64,000 nucleotides of DNA, taken from contig NC_087073.1 in the NCBI RefSeq assembly GCF_026151205.1, forward strand, positions 6,345,001 to 6,409,000, in the 5' to 3' direction. Numbering within the stretch: the stretch's first letter is position 1; each line of letters starts with the position of its first letter. Both the position numbers and the translations under genes were made by a program. The notes beneath the pieces are model-generated. The model was not told where the DNA came from. It saw nothing but the letters and a program-made list of their open reading frames with translations, and did no database searches. Origin of the DNA: Bolinopsis microptera. Lineage: Eukaryota > Ctenophora > Tentaculata > Lobata > Bolinopsidae. Positions 30,301 to 40,646 of this stretch are shown here, piece after piece.

Positions 30301-32217
30301 TCAACGGTGTTTCCGGTATAGAATTATAGACATTACACGCACGAAATATCTTGTTAAAATTCCAACCTACAAATTCTGGAGGCACTGTAAGCACTACCAA
30401 CGAAATACTTTCTTGCTGAAAGATTGTAAATACGAGACCAGATGTTCTCACAACCATATTGATGATAGATAACATAGAATGAGTGCTCGCTACTGAGCAA
30501 TGGATTTGAAATTATTCATAATTAAACTAGAACACTGTGCACAGTATTGAGTTCGTACCACTTTTCGAAATTGACCCCCACTAATTTCTAAATTCCTGTA
30601 ACTTGTAGTCAACATAATTTCACATGTCACCTTTAACAGAATTCTGTCATTCTTTGGCGAAAACTTTTAATTAAAGTCAACATAATTTCACACGGCATTC
30701 CTTCCCGACACGAGCCATGAAACACAGCTCACTAATTGAGGGTTTTAACTGTACCCTAACTGTCGACTGAACAGCAGGAACGCCCGCTCGACCAGGCTTT
30801 TAACCTCGCAGTAGCCGGGTAAGTGTCAGAAGACATCTGTAGTTGGACATTCTAGGGTTCTAGCTCGGAGTTTAACTTACGGTCACTTTCTTTCCAGGAA
30901 AAAACGTACCCAGTACGTGCTGAAAACTGGGGAAATTCTTGGACAAACGACCTGTCTGACCATCAATACTAAGTAAGTGAGAAATGGAGCAGATGTAGAA
31001 ACTGTGGCCTGGTTTGGTGTTTACAGGGTGAAAAGTGGGCGCTCTTAAGTTCATAACCCTCCAGTCAATCAGACACCATTCACGATGAAACATTCCAGTG
31101 GAACTTCAAGTTCACGCAATATACTGTAGAACTAGAATTTCCTGGAACTGGATTCCAGGGGCCTCTTTTAGATATTAACAGCCTGAACCCTTGCATGTTG
31201 TAGTTTTTACGTTAAATCCTGACTCCACCCTCTATTAAAGTATTAACATTCGGTATCTTCACAGAACACAATACTGACACTAGTAAACATTTTGCCGCTT
31301 GACAATCGAATTAGTCCAAGGAACTCTCCCGTAACAATCAACGGTATCCCGAGGTTCTTTTGATCAAAGGTGGGCTGATTAGCATTTTCATGGGAAGGAG
31401 TAGAGGCAAGAATTCGGGTCTGGAGACAGACAGGAGTTTCTACTGCATGCAGTTATTTCGACATGTACATTAATATGCAAACCTTACCTTAAATACCATA
31501 TATCCGATATTGATTGATCAGCTATTTACTATTAGCCAGATCAACCCGGTGCAGGGTGCATTGATGCAGCTTAGACGGAATCGGCCCATGTAATGTTTGA
31601 CCTCCACGGTGAAAACACGAATATTCATATTCAAGAACGAAATACATAGAAACACTATGCATACTTCTGTTTCCTTTGATTTTATTGCCTTAAAATGATT
31701 CAGTTAAAAGCTTGCTTCTCGGCTCCTCACGACTCCCTGCCCTCAACCCCTCTGGCCTCTTTCTCCGCTCTACAAACAAATCTTGACAAAAATAACAGCC
31801 GCCAGAGAAAGCTAGCTCTACTGACCGAGGTAGCTGAGATATAACTCATATACGTCAGATCTGATGACAAAATGATACCTCCATTTAAAAGCAGCAATAC
31901 GAACCCTTGCACTTTCGAAAGATTGAAGGCACTTGAGATTTTCATAACTGACAAGATTTTCGGGAACAACAGGAAGTACATCTCTCAAATACATGCAAAG
32001 TAAATCCATGATCAAAGAGAAAATTCACAACTCACAGAGTTCTCACTGAGATGTCTACGTCCGGAAACTCCGTCAACCCAGCGTCGGTACAATTGACAGA
32101 TCTGACTTTCTCGTGACTGTCAAAATCACATTTGCAGTGCAGTGGGTATTTCGAACCACAAGGTGCACCTTCTGTTGTTTTCAAAACCAGAAAAATTAGA
32201 GACCAAAGCAACAACAT
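11776..32217 (-). CDS. Leucine-rich-repeat GPCR, glycoprotein-hormone-receptor-like (LGR), complete 23-exon gene
   Basis: Twenty-three exons were traced from ATG 32217 to TAG 11776. Their lengths sum to 3,315 nt, an uninterrupted frame of 1,104 codons plus stop, and every junction has GT and AG in matching phase. Order: signal peptide ([17 protein letters not shown]), cysteine-rich LRRNT, about 20 LRRs, hinge with CC and NPC motifs, seven-helix domain, Ser-rich tail. The 7TM is closest to FSH/LH/TSH receptors (type A LGR): [10 protein letters not shown] in TM3, [10 protein letters not shown] in TM6, [12 protein letters not shown] and NACANPFLY in TM7. It should be a plasma-membrane Gs-type hormone receptor; the ligand (perhaps a cystine-knot hormone) is inferred. 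Vertebrate type A receptors have about 9-12 LRRs, so this ectodomain is long, as in type B LGRs. No LDLa module is seen. Exon coordinates are given in the block entries below. Confidence 0.92.
12900..18931 (-). CDS. LGR exons 18-22: TM1 to TM5
   Basis: Exons: 18931-18783 ([22 protein letters not shown]1 with GN), 18385-18235 ([18 protein letters not shown]2 with its Asp, then DWQNGAGCK), 16064-15924 (TM3, [16 protein letters not shown]), 14188-14096 ([20 protein letters not shown]4), 12989-12900 (TM5, [19 protein letters not shown]). The DRY-equivalent is ERM; vertebrate type A receptors have ERW. Exon 20 must use the acceptor CTCCAG|ATTGCAGGGTTC to stay in phase, and that acceptor is the last unit of the minisatellite at 16,065-17,720. 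Confidence 0.88.
13115..13526. mobile_element. MITE with CTACCTTATCGG inverted ends (in LGR intron 21)
   Basis: The left end CTACCTTATCGG and the right end CCGATAAGGTAG are exact complements. Inside both ends are degenerate runs of GTCCGTGAA and AATTATGTCC. Length 412 bp, no ORF. Diverged pieces of the same family lie at 54,590-54,690 and 57,390-57,500. Confidence 0.8.
14693..14855. repeat. 9-bp tandem array GTTAGTGGT in LGR intron 20
   Basis: About 17 copies of GTTAGTGGT and one-base variants (GTTAGTGAT, GTTAGTAGT). Because the unit is a multiple of three, both strands stay open and give artificial TNT and VLV repeat ORFs; there is no coding evidence. Confidence 0.95.
16065..17720. repeat. 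Minisatellite built from a 3' splice site, LGR intron 19
   Basis: About 50 units of two kinds, 43 bp and 30 bp, share GGGACACTGGTTAGTGGGGA. The 43-bp kind adds CCTGCAATCTGGAGA, which read on the LGR strand is TCTCCAG|ATTGCAGG, the actual acceptor and first codons of the TM3 exon. I count about 21 such units besides the real one, several with point changes. Every unit carries CTAAC about 20 bases before that AG position. Higher-order blocks are visible: 16314-16529 recurs at 16782-16997, and 17104-17319 recurs at 17353-17568. Confidence 0.95.
19106..20275 (-). CDS. LGR exons 14-17: hinge region
   Basis: Exons: 20275-20173, 19914-19796, 19577-19350, 19206-19106. Exon 14 has the family hinge signature ([18 protein letters not shown] then MCCW), equivalent to YPSHCCAF in vertebrate receptors. 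Exons 15 and 16 are a Lys-rich then Thr/Ser/Pro-rich linker ([19 protein letters not shown], followed by a basic KR), likely O-glycosylated and possibly cleavable. Exon 17 ends at a weak donor, GAG|GTTTCT, which is required by the phase of exon 18. Confidence 0.8.
20757..27097 (-). CDS. LGR exons 2-13: leucine-rich repeats
   Basis: Exons: 27097-27023, 26814-26617, 26046-25975, 24955-24890, 24523-24455, 24266-24201, 23956-23882, 22822-22751, 22571-22500, 22195-22055, 21423-21292, 21121-20757. Most are 66-75 nt, one repeat each, and every junction from exon 1 to exon 13 is phase 2, nearly always splitting the last Leu codon of a repeat. Examples are [77 protein letters not shown] and [11 protein letters not shown]. 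Exon 13 (365 nt) holds about five repeats ([56 protein letters not shown]). The single non-Leu junction is Cys, between exons 7 and 8. Because phases are uniform, an additional repeat exon could be present and missed. Confidence 0.87.
23282..23340. repeat. Short tandem repeat GGGCACTGTGT in LGR intron 8
   Basis: Five to six imperfect copies of an 11-bp unit, GGGCACTGTGT. No other signal. Confidence 0.8.
27098..32035. other. LGR intron 1, 4.9 kb, no second gene seen
   Basis: A GC-richer patch at 27,600-27,930 contains overlapping ORFs on both strands with no recognisable domain. It could be an intronic promoter or exonised repeat. Otherwise AT-rich sequence without clear repeats. I searched for phase-compatible LRR exons and found only the one at 27097-27023. 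Confidence 0.6.
27123..27320. repeat. Short direct repeat in LGR intron 1
   Basis: ATAAGATGTAAACATGAACA followed by ACTAA and TGACATCACCTTA occurs at about 27125 and again at about 27282, 157 bp apart. No function recognised. Confidence 0.7.
32036..32217 (-). CDS. LGR exon 1: signal peptide and LRRNT
   Basis: Codes 60 residues plus two bases. A hydrophobic leader is followed by [11 protein letters not shown] and [14 protein letters not shown], a four-cysteine LRR N-cap. I chose ATG 32217 over in-frame 32364 because the leader then starts at the N-terminus. Donor GTGAGT follows at 32035. The first intron runs to 27098 (4.9 kb). Confidence 0.85.
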
Positions 32218-32317
32218 GATCAACAAAATTGAATGATCAGCTGAGGTAGAAACGTATTGCAAATGAAGGTTATGAAGGTGTCGAGTTGCAAGCAGTGAGA
32301 GGGAGAGCTGAGTTGAC

Positions 32318-32404
32318 CACGTGACTGCTGTCTTGAGATCACGTGGTCCCTGTCTGGCGGTCACGTGCGAAGAGAAGCTGTTGAGTAAGGGTCACGTGAC
32401 GTCA
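32318..32404 (-). promoter_or_regulatory. Probable LGR promoter: four E-boxes and a CRE
   Basis: CACGTG occurs at 32318-32323, 32340-32345, 32362-32367 and 32393-32398, all within 81 bp and 101-181 bp upstream of the LGR start codon. The last is part of GTCACGTGACGTCA, so a perfect E-box overlaps a perfect cAMP-response element (TGACGTCA, 32397-32404). Flanks match the GTCACGTGAC type bound by USF, MITF and TFE factors. CREB-type control of a cAMP-coupled receptor is plausible inference. No clear TATA box. Confidence 0.6.
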
Positions 32405-34094
32405 TATGACAGTTGGTGAGTAACGCAGCTCCCCCAGCTGACCTCCCCGACCACCAACGCGATACACAGAGTCCCGGGATACACAAACAGATCATCGACC
32501 ACCGAGTGCGGTGTGGGGAGGAGGTCCACAGTGCGATCATCTGTACATCCTGGTGCGGGCCAGTTTACCCTGTTAGTGTGCCGGGGGAGACACTGTGTCT
32601 ATATGGCAGTAAGGTTTCCTTACCCCCTCTCTCTTGTTTAACTTTTCTCAGCACCCAGCACCAACCTTGAGAATACCGGAGCGATGATAGCACAACCTCG
32701 CATCATCCTAAATATAAAGCGTCTATTGACTCATCAGAGGGGGCGTTTAACAGGTCATCTAATGGTTTAGAGGGACTCGGTAGGATCACATTCTTGGCAC
32801 GTCTAACAAAGTGACGTTTTGGCGCCATTTTACCAAATTAACTGAAGTGCTAGAGTTTGCATTAGTGAAGCAATCGAACTGTTAGTGTTAACCAAACGCA
32901 TCTCAATTATTTGGGGAAAACTAGTGTTGAACTTGAAAAGTAGACCTAGACGGCCGGGGTGCGTCATTCTTTCTGAACTAGATTTCCGACAAAATCGGAT
33001 AAGCACCCCCCCAAAATAGCTAGTGGCCGTATGATAGCTGAGTGGCAATTGTCCGACATGTAGGGGAGTGTTGGAGGATAGGGCTTCCTACTACCGGTCT
33101 CACAAAACGGAGACTCCGTTCTTCTGAGTCACACAACACTAAACGGCTTTTACGTTAGTCCGACTAAAAACGTTCAATAAACACAGTGAAGCACTGATCA
33201 GGGGGAACTGTGTAAGGAGGGTACATGATCAGCAGTTAGTGCGGAGGACAGGGATAGTTTGGGGAGGACAGGGATAGTTTTAGTCACGACTCGCTGTCCC
33301 CGTTATCAGATCTGAGTTTGTTTCTGGAGTTTCAGCACGTAGTATATTTACATGACAGTTTTTGGGAGTTCCAAATAATTTCTGATTATTCTGATTTCTT
33401 GCGACAAATGATACTGCACTGTTAGGATAAACGACGTTTCAAAGTAATAACTTCGTATTCATGCTGAAAAAATTGGTAAATATGTGAGAAAACTGTCTCA
33501 TAAAATTTATTAATCAAAAATATTTACATAATATTTACATGATGTGATGGCTATTTTTTTGACATAGATAACATTGTGCCAGCTATTTTTCGATCTGTGA
33601 ACGTCAACAGATTTCAATAAAAATACCATTAACGAAACTATACCAATAAGTAAATCTATTTCTATCTAAAATCTACTTCTATCCATTCGTGATTGAGAGA
33701 TACCATGATGATTGATCACAGACAGCAATAATACAACTATTTTTGTTTTTTTCTGGGACTGAGAGGTCCCATATGATGCAGGAGACGTCTAGGTGTGAAC
33801 CACTCAATCGGATTTTTGGCAAATAAGGGCAGATTACCGAGTTGCTGCAATATATTACCTGTACTTCTAGTCGAGCAATCTTGGCAGTTGTCCCGTGAAA
33901 GGACAATGCCTTTTGAAATCAATATAGTATACTAGGTAGATGTCATAAGACGTTATGGCAAACGTCAAGTAACCCTTCTTGAGTATCAGAAATGGTGGTA
34001 CGGAAATTATCAGAGATTCAAGAGAACTCCAAATTGAAAATAATGGGGACTCAAAATACTGAGAACTCAAAGAGGGCGATATTGACTTGAAAAT

Positions 34095-34285
34095 CAAACA
34101 GCTGTTATAGCTATATAATGGCAATGTGTTACAGCTATATAATGGCAATGTGTTACAGCTATATATAATGGCAATGTGTTACAGCTATATAATGGCAATG
34201 CTGATATTGACTTGAAAATCAAACAGCTGTTACAGCTATTATATAAAGGCAATGCTGCTAACAGCTGTTACAGCTATATAATGGT
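34095..34285. repeat. Tandem repeat TACAGCTATATAATGGCAAT
   Basis: Six or seven imperfect copies of a unit of about 27 bp around ACAGCTATATAATGGCAATG. One block with GATATTGACTTGAAAATCAA is repeated at 34,077 and 34,203. Confidence 0.85.
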
Positions 34286-35235
34286 TATGCTGCTACCTCT
34301 GCCTGGAAAACTATAGATCGTTAAAACTAAAAGTATAAGTCCAATGAACATGAGATCGGAGTTTATTTCGAAATTTTGCCGAGATTTAGGTATCATTGAA
34401 GACGTTCAGAGGAACCAATGATCCCAATCCTTTGGTAATGGTATCGATATCTCCATTGTTGGCATCTGTAGCAGAGTAATTGGTACAGTTCAATGGATCC
34501 AATAGCCTTTTCTAAAAGCTTCTTTTTTCTGGAATAAGAAGAGTGGCGTTTCAGTTAGAGGTATTAATACGTTAATTTTCTTCAGGACTGGCAATGCAGT
34601 GTCTGCGTGAACTAAACCGGCATAATTGAGTTCTCAAGTATGTGCTTGACAGTTTGAGTTACAAGCCTTCTAAATATCACAATTCTATTGCATATGTCGC
34701 GACGTCTTAATCAAATAAGCTGCAATAAAAATTAACCAAATAAAAATGAGTCTGAGTTCATACTTCAGTAAACATAGTTACAATAACCTTGATATTAACT
34801 CAGTAATATAAAGTTTTGCAGGTAAGTTTCCTTATAATAAATTAAAGGGACACCCGGTGATGATTGACGCGTCTCGCGGGGAGTAAGGCGTTGGTGAAGT
34901 ATCCAGACGGTCGTTATAATGAGGCGCTTCGATGCTCTTTTGACACTTTTAACAGCTGCTATTTTCGTATTATTGAAAAAATCAGCAAGCCGCTGAACAT
35001 CGGCAGCTATTCGGGGTCCCATATAGCACAAATTCCACGAATCGTGATAGATTTTACAACACGATATTTTAAACTCAGGAATTCAACATGTCTATAATAA
35101 TAATAATGTAATGTTTCCCCACTTCATGTCATAAATTTGAGAATTCTCAGGAGGAGGCCATCATATTAATTATTATATCAGATGATTAATTTTAATTAAT
35201 ATAACAGATGAAATACTAATTCCACGCTTATCATG

Positions 35236-35425
35236 TAACAGTACCCACGTGACACGTAACAGTGCACACGTGACACTGTAACAGTACCCACGTAACACTA
35301 TAACAGTGCCAACGTGACACATAACAGCGCTCACGTGACATTGTAACAGTGCCCACGTGACACGTAACAGTGCCCACGTGACACGTAACAGCGCTCACGT
35401 GACACGTTGCCCACGTGACAACAGC
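35236..35425. repeat. CACGTGACACGTAACAGTGCC array, rich in E-box palindromes
   Basis: About eight degenerate units of roughly 20 bp, each built around CACGTGACA and GTAACAGTGCC. At least six perfect CACGTG sites lie in 190 bp. It is 3.0 kb upstream of the LGR start codon, so it could be a distal bHLH-binding region; simple satellite drift is the alternative. Confidence 0.85.
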
Positions 35426-36758
35426 GTTCGCGTTTTAACCTAGTAATACCACGTGGACTTGCTCACTTAGTCACGAGCAGAACATGCACTGTTCACTAAT
35501 TTAAGTGCCACTGTGCAAAAAAACATATCAAGTATCTGTATATTTATATTATTATTATATTCTTATTATTATTATTATTATTTATATTCAGTAGAGTATT
35601 AAGAAAATTACAGACTCGGAGGGATCAGGGGCTGTTTCGGCAATTTTAGATTTCAGATCTTTAACTCAATTTTAACATGGTTTTACGGCACCCGAATATG
35701 GCAATTTTGGGTTTTTACCCAATTTCGTATAACAGTGCTGTATTTTGTAGTATGGTGAGTGTAAATGTAATGGCGACGGTCGTGCTTGCCAGCAGACTCG
35801 GAGGGAGGTATTCTGTCAATCGTTGTGAATACTCGACACACCCATTACGTTTTTTCCCTTCTAATAATGCTTATGAAGTATGGTTGACTAAAATATTGGA
35901 CATTTCTCTTTGAATTTTTCGGCAGGATGGAATCGGGGGAAAATGATAAAACAAACCGAACTATAAGTATATAAATATGGTTATATTTATATTGTCGACA
36001 AATTAATCACGTTAACACGTTATCCTGAGGAACTGCAGTTGGCATATTTTCAATATGGAGGCAGAGGTCCTATACGAATACCCAACATGAACAGTGGAAA
36101 TTCTTGGATAATAATCCTAACTCGAATGACACGCAGTGTGAGCGGAAATGCCTAAGTTAAAATATTCTATCGGAATTTTCGACGTACTGCAAATTGTCAT
36201 GATTTGTTTGCATAATTTTCAAAAAGGCGGAATTTTCGATTACCGTATTATATATACATAATCTATTATATGACGGTATATTCATATCAACATGGTTCAC
36301 TTATATTTATGCTAGTACGGAATCCGCCCTTTTTCCGGCGCCTTTTCACTAAAACGTTTACATTCATTGTGTTTATACAACATGTTGTATAAACAAAATT
36401 AACAGAAAAGATGATATTTAAATGGCCTAAAATCATTTCAATCCCCATCTTGTTTCAATTGTGTGTCCTGTAAGTGTAATGATGATAGAAAGTGGTGGTT
36501 GATTTCAATTAAAATATAAATTTCAGTTGATAAATACTCATTATATTTTATTTTGTTAGTTATTTAGAATATATATTCGCATGTATCCACAGTATATTTA
36601 CATTACACGTTCAACGTGATATCATTATCAGTGCAGTGTGTACAACACCAACTACACCGATCAATTGCCAATCTGCGAAACATTTAATTATTATTATCAC
36701 TTCGAGATGGCCAGGCCTACTCTCATGCTGTCTATATGTGATGATTAATTCTGAAAAA

Positions 36759-36814
36759 CTAGGGACAACTGGGGAATGATCCCAGAACTGGGATCATTCC
36801 CCAGTTGTCCCTAG
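36759..36814. repeat. Perfect 27-bp-arm palindrome with 2-bp loop
   Basis: The arm at 36759-36785 begins CTAGGGACAACTGGGG. Its exact complement occupies 36788-36814, with only AA between. Such a compact hairpin is either a recent foldback insertion or a structured RNA/DNA element. Confidence 0.95.
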
Positions 36815-38089
36815 TGATAATTTATTTTGTTACATTACTTAAAAAGTTTGAAATTTAATATTATGTAGAAGAACTACGAAGATTTCATCCGAATTGTGGT
36901 GTTTTACTGCCTATCCAATTTATTTCAATATTATGTAATATAAATCCAAGGAAATAATCTTTAGCAAGGTATAACTATAAAACGAACCTGTCTATGAGAA
37001 TTTAAAATAAATTTAAATATGACTTAATTAAATTTTAAATCAAATGTGAAAGTTACCCAAGTTTGTAACAGTTAGAAGCCTCCACTCAAATCTCAGAATC
37101 AATGTCACGTTTGAAAATAGACTTAAACCGCCTCTCCATCCAACTTGGCTTCACTTCTCACCAGTCGAAATCATTGCTGCGTGATTTCTAGTCATGGTCT
37201 AACATAAGAGCCGAGCTTTTTTTAAATCGTAAGTCGTAACTAATGTCTGTTATATAAATTTGAATCATAATCCGGATCCCCCCCTATCGAAAACAATTAT
37301 AGACAAATTAAACTGTATCGTCAGCATTGCGTAACCACTCAAATTTTAGCATCACTTTTGTGCTTGACAGAAAAAAGTTGACCCGTTTAATAAAGAGTGT
37401 TTATGAAGTTGAACTGTTTTAAGGATTCCACTTATGAAATATACAGGAAGTAGTGCTCTCACGGCTTTCGACACCTTATTTGCTAACAAGCTAAAAAATT
37501 GACACTTATTCAGAGAACCCTAGTGGCCTTGATAATAATAACGGCAATTTCACAATTATTCATAGAACGATTCAACAGTACAAATATAGATTTATAAGCT
37601 TAGGATAAAGTTCGGGCGATGAGACCTGTTCCTATATTGTAGCTTAAGTATTATGCAATATGCATGGTACACGAACAGTAATATTAACTTATCAATACAG
37701 ACTGCTACTGCTAGCTATAGTTTTAGAAGACTTGGGGTGCTTTGTATTAATTATGAAATATACATCTTGTTGTACCAATTGTGGTTTACCGTTCATGTTT
37801 AAAAATTGAAACTGAGGGAGAGACGGGAGTCTTGGCCATTTTTAGAATTTGATGAACTATTGGTATTAGTAAAACATGTAAAACGTAGAAATAGCCAAAA
37901 TGTACACCGCTCTCGGTGATACATCATGGTTAAAGGTGATGACCTCGCGAAAATAATGTTTGTGGAAATACGGACTGATATTATCGGCTGATTGGTATTA
38001 AATGAATTAAACGGATTAAACGGATTAAACGGATGAAAGGATTCAAAAGTCAAATTAAGATGGTAATGTCTGACCCAATATAAAAAGTA

Positions 38090-38180
38090 AATTAACCCAA
38101 AAGCAAAAATTATATATACAAGTTATTACAAGAGAATGAGAATAAAATTGCAACCACTATAATAAACAAAAAATAATCCC
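38090..38180. repeat. Repeat shared with 40,270-40,395
   Basis: The segment around GGTAATGTCTGACCCAATAT and GAGAATGAGAATAAAATTGC is near-identical at the two places and ends in AT-rich DNA. No coding content. Confidence 0.75.
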
Positions 38181-38454
38181 CGCAAATCTTCAGAATGAGA
38201 TTTATTATATCTTATATTTATAAAAATAGGACAAAGTGAGAGTTGTAATTAGTTTTTTAATAGACAGATTAAACGGATTAAACGACTCAAAATCTTCAGA
38301 ATGGGATTTATTTTTCTAATAATTTAAATTAACTCTTATAAAAGTGTTCCGAGTCTTACAGTTACATTATATTAGGCAATATTGTTATTGCTAGGAATTT
38401 TATTAGAGGATGTTTTAGGGAATCTTCGTTCATGAGCTTTGGTAAGGAACTTTC

Positions 38455-39240
38455 CTAGGTCTCCGATGGTTGTAGGGTGAGCGAAGAATTTTCGCCGAAG
38501 ATCTGTCCAATATCAGAGAAGAGTAATGTTTTACTTTGTTGGGACAAACAGTGACGGAAATCTTCATAGAGAGGGCAAGTGTGCAATACATGAAGCTCAT
38601 CTTCGATGATTGGATCAGGGAAAGGAAGCTCTAGAATTAGAAGGTCGAGTGACTCCACATTTGTAGTAGAACAGTGTTTGCATACCCTATTCGAAAGTTT
38701 GTGGCGATCCATGTCGTGTCTTCCTTTTTCGATGTTGTATTGATGCGAGCTTGTTCTGAGTTGCGCAAGTCTCCTAGTCTGCTGTGGCTGTAGGTTGATC
38801 GACAGGTATGTTTCGCAACCGAAGCTTGCCTAGAATCCCAATTTTTTGTTGAGTGTTCGCTCTTTGTTCCATTGTTGAACAAAAAAAGTTTTCATTGCCT
38901 CGCTGATTTTGAGAGGGTTTGAAAGATCGCTTCCTCCTGATAGTTGTTTCACTGTGTTCCTGGTGGATTCCATTTCCAGCCGGGAGAACCAGAACTGTTT
39001 CAGAATTCAGATCCCTCTGCTCGGCGTAAGTGTGCCTCACTAAGGAAGAGCATCCCTTTTTGTCCAATCCCTCCAACCTCCCGAGGTAGCTATAGACTTT
39101 AAGTCTATAGGACGAAAGCTCGATAGCAAGCGGATATCTTCCAGTGTCACCCCAAAAAGTGGTATGCATGAGCCATGAGAGCAGTAAACTTTGCAATTGA
39201 GTCGGTAAATTCTGGGTTGTAATTTTCAGTTTGACCTGAA
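38455..39240 (-). pseudogene. Decayed non-LTR retrotransposon, C-terminal end of ORF2
   Basis: Pieces in several frames reading right to left show the usual C-terminal signature of CR1/Jockey-type elements: GDTGRYPLAIELSSYRLKVY with SYLGRLEGL (about 39090-39160), then a zinc-knuckle-like CKHC, then DELHVLHTCPLYEDFRH (about 38550-38605) before the stop at 38455. Frameshifts break the frame. The upstream end is cut off near the GTACCAC microsatellite at 39,307. Exact clade uncertain. Confidence 0.7.
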
Positions 39241-39306
39241 TTTAAAATATTCCATTTGCCGTCGTCACCCCCACTCTCTCCACCAGGACGGTTTTCTGCA
39301 CCAGTG

Positions 39307-39625
39307 ACGTACCACGTACCACGTACCACGTACCACGTACCACGTACCACGTACCACGTACCACGTACCACGTACCACGTACCACGTACCACGTACCACG
39401 TACCACGTACCACGTACCACGTACCACGTACCACGTACCACGTACCACGTACCACGTACCACGTACCACGTACCACGTACCACGTACCACGTACCACGTA
39501 CCACGTACCACGTACCACGTACCACGTACCACGTACCACGTGCCACGTACCACGTGCCACGTACCACGTGCCACGTACCACGTGCCACGTACCACGTGCC
39601 ACGTACCACGTGCCACGTGCCACGT
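39307..39625. repeat. 7-bp microsatellite (GTACCAC)n
   Basis: About 45 copies of GTACCAC, nearly perfect for the first 230 bp. The last 85 bp alternate with GTGCCAC, producing CACGTG palindromes. A 7-bp unit with no stop leaves all frames open, which explains the long ORFs on both strands. Each unit contains the self-complementary ACGT. Confidence 0.97.
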
Positions 39626-40646
39626 GGTACCTCCGACACAATATGTGGTCACCATGGGGCACTTTACACCACTCCTACTGTAGAGACTACCAAAAAAGAC
39701 TTGGTCTCCCCCACCTTAGACAATGAACTCATTCCAATTATGCCTTTCCTTTCTATTTACAGAAATATTTAGAAATTTTGTTTTCGATTCCGAATGTATT
39801 GAGCTTTGTGGGCTAATTTTCTTCAGAAACATTCTATTTCTGTTAGGTTGGTCATTTACCGCCTACGAATATCTGAATTAATAACTTGCTACCAGGAGAA
39901 AAGGGATTAAGTCTTAAATTTTCCGAGAGTCTGTCATGAGACAAATAAATGTTTAATCATAATGTATTAATAAATTTTCTAAACTTAGAAAAAGAAATGA
40001 CCGGTGTTAGATAACTCGAATTCAAAGCAGTTACTCCCATCGTCATGATTTATGGCTTCCCCAGGCATACTCTAAAAATACCTGTCGATGGCTTGAAATG
40101 ATTCTAGAAAATTAGCCTACAGACTGTCACATTTCAGCTTAAACACCAATTTGAACTTCGGAGGACTTTTCTCTATTTCAACTGAATGTTGCATTTAATT
40201 CTTTAATTGATGTTTTGGGACAAAGTGAGAGTTGTAATTAGTTTTTTTAAATAAACGGATTAAACGACTCAAAAGTCAAATTACAATGGTAATGTCTGAC
40301 CCAATATAAAAAGTAAATTTACCCAAAAGTCAAAAAGTATAGGTATATACAATTACAAGAGAATGAGAATAAAATTGCAACCACTATAATAAATATATGT
40401 TTACAGCTAACGAGATAAACAAATTGCTTGATAACTTCGTAATTTTAAATCTGTTTCACACCATCTTTTCAGATTATATTCTGGATTGAATGACCTATTG
40501 CAATATGTTACAACGGAGTCTCTAACATTTTAATAAACACCAGTATAGGCAATTCAATGTTGATTGGGTACTGACTTTTGCCCCCCCCCCTCCCCCTGTA
40601 TATTTAATGATTTTAACACCACGTTAACATTTCGTGGTGTGAGCTT

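Larger units (their letters stand above)
32420..38450. other. Gene-free stretch right of the LGR gene
   Basis: No ORF with a recognisable domain or splice structure. It holds the short repeats, the CACGTG-rich array and the hairpins listed separately; the rest is AT-rich unique-looking DNA. GGGGAGGACAGGGATAGTTT is doubled near 33,240-33,280. Confidence 0.6.

Noticed and set aside
31727-32015. Possible coding exon just downstream of LGR exon 1
   Set aside because: The frame is not phase-compatible and lacks an LRR pattern; exon 1 joins cleanly to 27097.
39147-39726. ORFs of 120-170 codons on both strands at the GTACCAC array
   Set aside because: A 7-bp unit without stops opens all frames; the products are pure 7-residue repeats.
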